DNA of 64,000 nt from Spisula solida (lineage: Eukaryota > Mollusca > Bivalvia > Venerida > Mactridae). A model generated the notes under the pieces. It searched no databases and was not told the origin of the DNA. It worked only from the letters and a program-made list of their open reading frames with translations. A program made the translations under genes and the position numbers. The stretch spans positions 4,600,501-4,664,500 of the forward strand of contig OX365944.1 in NCBI GenBank assembly GCA_947247005.1, given 5' to 3'. The first letter of the stretch is position 1, and each line of letters starts with the position of its first letter. Below, piece after piece: positions 59,001-64,000 of the stretch.

Positions 59001-62000
59001 TTTTCTGAAAAAAAAATGGACAAAATATTTTTAATATCCTTGCTTGGTCAACACTAGTAAAAAATATAGAAAGACACTTCAATGTTGTTTTTTGTTGTTT
59101 TTTTTTTCTGTGTTCGACTGAGACAGTTGTAGTGCATGGTCATTCGGTTTTTATCCCTGCCTAGTTCGCCAATGACCCCCAGCTTCCAGGGAAACTTTTA
59201 TATTTTAATTGAAACATTTTCATTTTACTGAAGGGTTTCACTAGGGGCACAATCTCATTGAGGCATTTTAGTACAAATTTGACCCTTTTTGAGATTCCTG
59301 CGAATCAAAATGTTGCTTTTTAAAGATGATAATTGATCCAAGCATAATGTGCTGCAGATATGCACATCAAGGCTTGGTACTCTCACAAAGTTACTTTGAA
59401 ATGTAACCAATGGTTACTGAAAACAGTTCCGACAAAATTACCTGGTAATGTTTATCCGGGATTATAATGAACGTACAATCATCAATAGCAAATACATCAT
59501 ACAACATAAAGCATTAGACAAATTTTGGGACAGATGGACAAAGTGACCACTATATAGCTCCCTGTGCATATGGTAGTGGGGGTAACAATTAAGCATTAGA
59601 TAAAAATAGAATACAAATATCACAATACCTTGTTGATATATTAGATGACAGTAAAGGAGGTTCCCATCCCAGTAAAGGTACACCTTGTAGATGTATGTGC
59701 ATGTCATAAATACCCTGAAATAAAGATACAACTCTACTCTTATTATACGGTGCATGTCATAAATACCCTGAAATCAATATATAACTCTTCTCTTATTATA
59801 CCTCACAGTAACCCAACAAGTAATATACAAGGTCTTGACGAAACAACACCAAAAGAACACATGTTACAAGGAGATTATTTAAAATTTACTACATAAACTA
59901 ACGCAAACCTACACTTCACCTACAAATACAACATACAAAACCTACACTTCACCTACAAACACACAACAGATAAAACCAACATTTCACCTACAAACACACA
60001 ACAGATAAAACCAACACTTCATCTACAAACACACAACAGACAAAACCAACACTTCACCTACAAACTTACAACAGATAAAACCAACACTTCACCTACAAAC
60101 TCACAACAGAAAACGGACTCACATACAAATGATAAGCAAGACGGAGAAGTTGACCCTGTACCTGAATAAATTTGTAATGTATAACTCTAGCGCAATGCAT
60201 TGGAATACAAAAACAAGAGGATCAGGATGGTCCAATATAATCATGATTCTATATCGCTCACCAGACCAACATATCCTTACATATACATGTACACAAGCAA
60301 ACCCTACTTTGCTTGAAGTTAAAACCAACATTCATGCATACTGACATACCAACCCAGTTTGCAGCATTTGTTCCTACAATGTTTTCACTTCAACTATTAC
60401 ATGGTTACCCTTGCTATGTCACATGTTTTATGTTATATTAAGCCTAGGTCCCACTGAGGAATTCAACATCGGCAATGCTCGCCAGATTGCTTCCGATACC
60501 ACCCGATTCGTCACAATTCCTTCAGATATCACAAACTGTCTCATGACTTCTCCGAAGCTTCACCTAGACCACAAGGAACCTGTTCCCAATGTCCTGATAG
60601 CTCATTAATTTCAATCGAGAGTACATCGTCGAGGTGAAAAATGCTCAGTGGGACCTAGGCTTTATCTATAGGTACATGATTCTATCTGATATGGGTTTAT
60701 CAGTAATGCAAACTTTCATTGTAATCAAACCAATGGTTACAGAGAAATAGCGCAGACAAAATTTATAAGTGTAAAAAACAAAGGGCCATAACTCCTTTAA
60801 AATTGATTCGACAAACGTGTGCCGATGATATGCACAACTAGACTTAGAACTGATCATTCATGCAAAGTTTGGTTGAAATACGACCAATGGCTACAGAGAA
60901 ATAGCGCGGACATATTTTGCACGGACCAACCGACGAACCTCAACCATGACTCCAATATAGCCCCCATATACTATGTATCTGGGGGTATAAAAACGACATA
61001 TAACTCACAACTGTACCTCATTAAATAAGTCACCAATCCACTTGGATACCATTAACACGACCATGACAGGTAAACCAAATGTTATATTGCCTGTAGCTTC
61101 AATGATGATAACAGTCAAACTGATGGTCATACGTACAATACCACCTTAAATAAACAGAAACACAATATATACACCAAAGCAAAGAAGGTCCTAAATTAAT
61201 TACAATCTCAGTATTTTATAGTACAGAGAATTTGCCTTATCCTGGCCTTAATGCATAAATATAATTATTACAAGGTTCTTGCGTTGAATACTGTATAGCG
61301 GGTATATTTCACGGGGGTCTAATTTTCGCTATATTCGCGGTCTACATCGATAGCGCGAAATCTAAACCCAGCGAAATATTCACCTCGTAAATATACAAAT
61401 TTTACAAAGGGAGACAATTCATGATTAAACCAACGTTGACCCAATGATTTTGCAAGAAGTACGCCGATTAGGTAAAATACGACAGTAAGACATCGACTTA
61501 TAATAAATTACAAAATATAATTCGAAATTAGATCTTTGTAAAACGTGTGTAAACTATATGCATGTGTATCAAATACCATACGTGCATCATGTTTTCTCAA
61601 CGTTAAAAGGTGTTAATTATAAGCAGGTGAATCAAAATTATTAGATTTAACGCTTTTGTTTGCAAAACGTGTAAATGTTTGCCGAAAAGGTATTTGTTTG
61701 TGTAATTTTTCTAATGATAGTCAACTCGGCCACCAACAAACCGTTCAAAATAACCGTCGAAACGCAACGAGCGATTTATGAACAAAATAAACAATCTTAC
61801 TGTGTAATTTGTCAATCCCGTAAATCGTTTATAAATTATCAAATTTGGAAGGACAGAACCACACGCCCTTATATGTTATACCGATGGACAGCATAAATAA
61901 ATCATGGACAGGGGGTTTAAATAGTCTTATAAAGACTTCTTATTAGACTCTTTATACCTGGCAAGTGTTTCCCTGTGTGCCTAAACGCTTTAAATATATC

Positions 62001-63899
62001 AGACGCAGCATGTGTACACACTGTGTTGAGAAAATGACGTAATATATTCCGGCATATCGGAAGCGTTGATTTGATTTTGCCTGCGTAATTACATAGCGTA
62101 TCGTCAGTTCTAAATTGTCGTACTTGTTTAATTAATCATTAATTATGGACTATGATAGCAATGTGGGACTTGTGAAAACGTACGTATATTCGCAATTAAT
62201 CAACACTAATATGTCATTACGCCCGGTTTTCTTACGATAGTGCATGTAAGTTTTAAGCTTAAAAAGTTTATACATTGCCGTGTTCAGCAATCAATTTCCA
62301 TTTTTTTTATTTTCCAAGGTGTAACTCACGTAAGATTGACCTCCCATTTCATGTTTACCAACAAGGTTTTAAATTCGCGGTCGAGGTCGTTTGCGCGAAA
62401 TCATGACACCGTGAATTCAAAAGGATCCAGATAACGCGAATAATGGACCCCGTGAAATATACCCGCTATACAGTATATAAATTTCCGCAAACAAATCGTG
62501 CAATATTGGTCCTTTAGATTTGTGTTTATATTACATCTTGAGTGTCTTCATGATACTCCCTACTTTTGAAAACATACAACCAGGGTTATAAATATAGACA
62601 AGATATCAGCTGTTAAATTATGCTAATTTTGAGGATCATGTTAAATTCTCTGTACTATACTTAATTGCAAGATCAGTAGCTGTAGAGCTCCAACAACAAT
62701 TCAACTAATAGGACACCCCCCCCCCCTGTATTGTTCATAATTAAACATCACAGGTTTCTGTACCAAGGTAAGATACACTCTACAAAATAACAACAACAAG
62801 TTAGTTGCAGGTAAAGGTAACACGATTTGAAAAACAAAGAATGTACCAGATATACATGACATCCAGTAAACACACAGTACATGTACATACCTAATTGTGC
62901 AGCAGCCCCTATCAATGCATACTTTCCAGAATCCAGCCATACCTTAAAAATACACATAGACAGGCTTGAAAAAATAGACATAGTCAGTAACGAAGTGACG
63001 AGAGGTGCGAGAAGGGGTATGACCTTATCACACTGAGTAGGGACTATCAGACTATCCAGGAATATTTTTTATGGAATGTAGATCAAAATTCACAATGTCA
63101 GAACATGTTTTCAATGAATAATTTCTTTTTTTTGTATGTTTATTCAATGTGTATATTGGGCACTGAATCAAACATAAATTAATTTACTGGTACTATCAAG
63201 TTTACTATGACCTTGACCTTAAAAGTAATAGAGGTCATCTAGAGGTCATGACCAACCTTTGTACCAATTTATAGGGCAGTAGATTAAAGTGTTCTCTAAT
63301 TTCTATCAGACCTATTTTGGTACTTCACATTGCTAGATAATGAGACCATGAAGTATTATATTGTTACTGTATAAGTTTGAACCCCACTATGGGTAGGTGC
63401 AAGCTATTGTTTAGTCTAGTGATGAAACAACAGACAGACTAACAAATACAAAGCAATATTATAATAATATGCCATCTCTTAGAAACAGGGGCATTAAATA
63501 TTCCTAGTGTGCAATACATGTATAAATTCTACAATACAAGAAGTATATTTTGGCTTTCTCCAATAGGAGGTAAAAATGTTAGTAAAATCAAAACAATATG
63601 ATCAATTGATATCCCCACTTTTTGGAAACAGGGCATAAAATAAACTTATGCTATACATTTACATGTACTACTTGATTAAACAAAAACAAAAAGTAGTATA
63701 TTTTTTAACTCTTCAATAGGAGCACATACAGCATGTGGAAACATTAGTTGTAGACAGAGACCAAACAATCTTCCCCAGGCTGCTCCCACCAGTAAACTAG
63801 GTATAAATAATCCACTGGGTATCGATAGACCGTACGTCCAACATGCCAACAAGAAGAACACTATACAATATAGAATTAACGTCAATGGACTGTATGTGC
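52993..63899 (-). CDS. clcn7: ClC-7-type lysosomal Cl-/H+ antiporter, C-terminal part (ten exons, 5' end outside window)
   Basis: Exons in transcript order: 63730-63899, 62891-62942, 61017-61144, 59629-59714, 58872-59004, 57333-57407, 56652-56744, 55275-55358, 54049-54129, 52993-53094. They join in frame into 333 residues plus stop. The first exon holds the [20 protein letters not shown] segment (helix N; its Gly-x-Phe-x-Pro loop coordinates Cl- in the family) and GAAWGRLFG. Next come [20 protein letters not shown] (helices O-P), helix Q ([18 protein letters not shown]) and helix R with GIYDMHI, whose Tyr coordinates Cl-. CBS1 starts at KVMSHPVTV and CBS2 at FMNPGAYTI; it ends near [13 protein letters not shown]. 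Wording is closer to ClC-7 than ClC-6 ([24 protein letters not shown]). Human CLCN7 has 805 residues, so about 40% is here. Missing: gating and proton glutamates, encoded beyond the right edge. Confidence 0.95.
53095..54048 (-). other. ClC-7 intron i/j
   Basis: Contains an hAT-like element (53458-53878). Near 53301 it contains CAAACTTTACGCTA, identical to a unit variant of the 24-bp array 500 bp away. Confidence 0.7.
53458..53878. mobile_element. hAT-like element with CAGGGTTCCCACA end
   Basis: The left end CAGGGTTCCCACAAATATTC and the inverse right end CAGTGTTCTCATGGTCAGGG are imperfect inverted repeats. The body is full of TTTTCCCTGA words in one orientation. No ORF. Confidence 0.6.
54049..54129 (-). 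CDS. clcn7: ClC-7 exon i: CBS2
   Basis: Acceptor GATATTTCAG, donor GTAAGT, 81 nt, phase 0 to 0. It encodes [20 protein letters not shown], matching human [20 protein letters not shown]. Confidence 0.95.
54152..54359. mobile_element. Tc1/mariner-type MITE, TA-flanked
   Basis: Ends CTATAAACCAA and TTGGTTTACAG form an inverted pair with one mismatch, and TA flanks both sides (54150-54151; 54360-54361). The interior is rich in CGCGAAA and TTCGCGA words. In the - sense its end is 22 bp before the acceptor of ClC-7 exon i. Confidence 0.75.
54360..55274 (-). other. ClC-7 intron h/i, remainder
   Basis: A dispersed repeat AATAATATCTGACATACAGT with GTACTCCAGC appears at about 54560-54607 and 54897-54966. 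A one-ended TACTGTAAAATCACATAATT element starts at 55029, related to 46010-46295. Confidence 0.6.
55275..55358 (-). CDS. clcn7: ClC-7 exon h: start of CBS2
   Basis: Acceptor GTATATTTCAG, donor GTAAGT, 84 nt, phase 0 to 0. It encodes [20 protein letters not shown] then PGAYTIQD, matching human [20 protein letters not shown]. Confidence 0.95.
55384..55541. mobile_element. PIF/Harbinger-like MITE, family E, copy 2, right end lost
   Basis: TTA at 55381-55383, then AGCCTAGGTCCCACTGAGGA; homologous to 47555-47776 up to AATTTCAATCGGG, then it stops. The 20-bp array begins about 20 bp later, so the array may have replaced the missing end. Confidence 0.75.
55560..56045. repeat. Minisatellite, 20-bp unit, about 24 copies
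   Basis: Unit GTTGCACGGTCAAACCCCGG with TGCATGG and CCTCAGGC variants. 3 x 20 is divisible by three, so all + frames stay open for up to about 165 codons; this is a repeat artefact. It lies in ClC-7 intron g/h. Confidence 0.93.
56180..56526 (-). mobile_element. tRNA-derived SINE, - orientation
   Basis: ATATTCGAAACAGGGACCTC is an inverse box B/T-arm with one change, and GCGCTAACCACTCGACCAC is the inverse of a box A/D-arm. The body shares GGGTGAAAAACACTGAAAAT and the tail GACTAAAACAGTCATAGTGC with the other copies. Confidence 0.8.
56652..56744 (-). CDS. clcn7: ClC-7 exon g: linker between CBS domains
   Basis: Acceptor TATATTGCAG, donor GTAATA, 93 nt, phase 0 to 0. It encodes [20 protein letters not shown] then [11 protein letters not shown]; the last 11 residues match human ClC-7. 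Confidence 0.96.
57333..57407 (-). CDS. clcn7: ClC-7 exon f: CBS1, second part
   Basis: Acceptor CCCTCTAG, donor GTAAAT, 75 nt, phase 0 to 0. It encodes [17 protein letters not shown], matching human [17 protein letters not shown]. Confidence 0.95.
57408..58871 (-). other. ClC-7 intron e/f
   Basis: 1.46 kb with no recognised transposon. The part at 57930-57990 has several CpGs, a CTTTGATC motif (57937-57944) and ACCGCCATCTTGG (57946-57958), a strong YY1-type match. Confidence 0.6.
58872..59004 (-). CDS. clcn7: ClC-7 exon e: CBS1, first part
   Basis: Acceptor TTTTTTTTTCAG, donor GTAAGA, 133 nt; completes an Arg codon, leaves in phase 0. It encodes [20 protein letters not shown] and [10 protein letters not shown], matching human [20 protein letters not shown] and NHNGFPVVEH. 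Confidence 0.95.
59100..59205 (-). mobile_element. SINE tail fragment
   Basis: TTCGACTGAGACAGTTGTAG, GCATGGTCATTCGG and GCCAATGACCCCCAGCTTCC match the 3' part of the SINEs at 45640 and 56180. The tRNA-like head is absent. Confidence 0.65.
59330..59590. mobile_element. Interspersed repeat, decayed
   Basis: ATATGCACATCAAGGCTTGG, AATGTAACCAATGGTTACTG and GGACAGATGGACAAAGTGAC are related to words in 60680-60987 (CCAATGGTTACAGAGAAATA). No ends can be fixed. Confidence 0.5.
59629..59714 (-). CDS. clcn7: ClC-7 exon d: helix R and linker to CBS1
   Basis: Acceptor TTTATTTCAG, donor GTATTG, 86 nt, phase 0 in and phase 2 out. It encodes [20 protein letters not shown] then LLSSNIST; human has [20 protein letters not shown]. 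The Tyr is the helix R residue that coordinates Cl- in CLC structures. The first 18 nt and the acceptor are duplicated 53 bp upstream. Confidence 0.95.
59697..59805. repeat. 53-bp tandem duplication covering the exon d acceptor
   Basis: GTGCATGTCATAAATACCCT at 59697 recurs at 59750, followed in both by GAAAT and then ACTCT.CTCTTATTATAC. On the - strand each copy carries a CAG acceptor and the first 18 coding bases of exon d. Confidence 0.85.
59905..60116. repeat. Minisatellite, 35-bp unit, about 6 copies
   Basis: Unit ACACTTCACCTACAAACACA plus CAACAGATAAAACCA. In ClC-7 intron c/d. Confidence 0.88.
60441..60661. mobile_element. PIF/Harbinger-like MITE, family E, copy 3 (221 bp, intact)
   Basis: AGCCTAGGTCCCACTGAG and CTCAGTGGGACCTAGGCT form a perfect 18-bp inverted repeat; TTA on both sides (60438-60440; 60662-60664). 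The best preserved of three copies. Confidence 0.88.
60680..60987. mobile_element. Bivalve-type interspersed repeat
   Basis: Two related blocks (CCAATGGTTACAGAGAAATAGCGC... and CCAATGGCTACAGAGAAATA) with GGGCCATAACTCC, then ACGGACCAACCGACGAACC and a CCCCCATATACTATG/TCTGGGGGTATAA end. The wording resembles repeats known to me from bivalve genomes. It stops 30 bp before the donor side of ClC-7 exon c. Confidence 0.6.
61017..61144 (-). CDS. clcn7: ClC-7 exon c: helices P-Q
   Basis: Acceptor TTATTTAAG, donor GTACAG, 128 nt; completes a Gly codon, leaves in phase 0. It encodes [20 protein letters not shown] then [20 protein letters not shown], matching human [20 protein letters not shown]. Confidence 0.96.
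61291..62473. mobile_element. Tc1/mariner-type non-autonomous element, 1.18 kb, TA-flanked
   Basis: CTGTATAGCGGGTATATTTC at the left is mirrored exactly by GAAATATACCCGCTATACAG at the right, and TA flanks both ends (61289-61290; 62474-62475). Looser inverted similarity (CGCGAAA, ATTCGCGGTC words) extends inward about 100 bp. It fills most of ClC-7 intron b/c. No transposase ORF; one 73-codon ORF inside. Confidence 0.85.
61675..61896 (+). CDS. Small ORF inside the TA-flanked element, hypothetical
   Basis: ATG to TAA, 73 codons. The N-terminus [20 protein letters not shown] has the charge and hydrophobic core of a signal peptide; the remainder is basic with two Cys as CVIC. No recognised family, no visible promoter. 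It may be chance. Confidence 0.25.
   Translation: MFAEKVFVCVIFLMIVNSATNKPFKITVETQRAIYEQNKQSYCVICQSRKSFINYQIWKDRTTRPYMLYRWTA
62891..62942 (-). CDS. clcn7: ClC-7 exon b: helix O region
   Basis: Acceptor TATTTTTAAG, donor GTATGT, 52 nt, phase 0 in, phase 1 out. It encodes [17 protein letters not shown]; human has ADPGKYALMGAAAQL. Confidence 0.94.
63196..63480. mobile_element. Bivalve-type interspersed repeat, fragment
   Basis: ACTATGACCTTGACCTTAAA, AGGTCATGACCAACCTTTGT and ACAACAGACAGACTAACA match the family at 43912-44313. In ClC-7 intron a/b. Confidence 0.55.
63730..63899 (-). CDS. clcn7: ClC-7 exon a: helices M-N, Cl--binding loop
   Basis: Acceptor TGATTTCAG, donor GTATGT, 170 nt; enters with two bases of a split codon, leaves in phase 0. 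It encodes [20 protein letters not shown], then [20 protein letters not shown] and [20 protein letters not shown] corresponds to the GIFAP loop that binds Cl- in bacterial CLC. Confidence 0.96.
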
Positions 63900-64000
63900 C
63901 TGAAATCACAAAATTTATAGATTCAGAATTCTTCTTACACCCCTTACACATTCAATACAGTGAGTACATAAAGAAACACATGTGTAACATGAGTACATAA

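Noticed and set aside
59462..59755. 97-codon - strand ORF
   Set aside because: It is mostly the shifted frame over ClC-7 exon d and its duplicated acceptor, continuing into the intron. It is discussed as an alternative-splice outcome, not as a gene.
62701..62981. Two - strand ORFs of 77-79 codons
   Set aside because: They are read-through of the 52-nt ClC-7 exon b into its introns; only 62891-62942 is coding.

Overview
The window is animal nuclear DNA: AT-rich, with long introns, GT-AG splice junctions and many non-autonomous transposons and minisatellites. It is most likely from a bivalve mollusc. Two protein-coding genes can be reconstructed exon by exon from the sequence. They lie tail to tail: axin on the + strand, and the 3' half of a ClC-7-type lysosomal chloride/proton antiporter on the - strand.

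Layout. 1-3240: an unrecognised ORF entering from the left edge, a second unrecognised ORF near 1.1-1.5 kb, a MITE and a degenerate tandem repeat. 3244-4460: probable axin control region, with an unusual cluster of TCF/LEF-type motifs, a CCAAT box, a perfect CRE and a non-coding first exon. 5681-34251: ten coding exons of axin (951 codons plus stop, frame maintained across all nine coding junctions) with the tankyrase-binding motifs, RGS domain, GSK3-binding helix, beta-catenin-binding helix, a His-rich block, a conserved segment in the PP2A-binding region and the C-terminal DIX domain. Its introns hold a 33-bp x 39 minisatellite and several MITEs. 34252-52992: the axin 3' UTR of unknown length, then a gene-poor, repeat-packed interval with tRNA-derived SINEs, hAT-like, Harbinger-like and other TIR elements, bivalve-type interspersed repeats, and 20-, 35-, 37-, 59-, 29- and 24-bp arrays. 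52993-63899: ten exons (- strand) of the ClC-7-like gene, from the helix N Cl--binding segment through both CBS domains to the stop; the N-terminal part lies beyond the right edge.

The two genes are not known to share a pathway. Axin is the scaffold of the cytosolic beta-catenin destruction complex; ClC-7 exchanges Cl- and H+ in late endosomes and lysosomes. Their neighbourhood is still notable because human AXIN1 and CLCN7 both map to 16p13.3. I see no bacterial-type system, CRISPR array, rRNA or free-standing tRNA gene. The most interesting signals are the TCF-motif cluster upstream of and inside axin intron 1 (a possible Wnt negative-feedback element), a tandemly duplicated splice acceptor in the ClC-7 gene, the run of frame-preserving axin exons, and minisatellites that start inside or against transposon copies.
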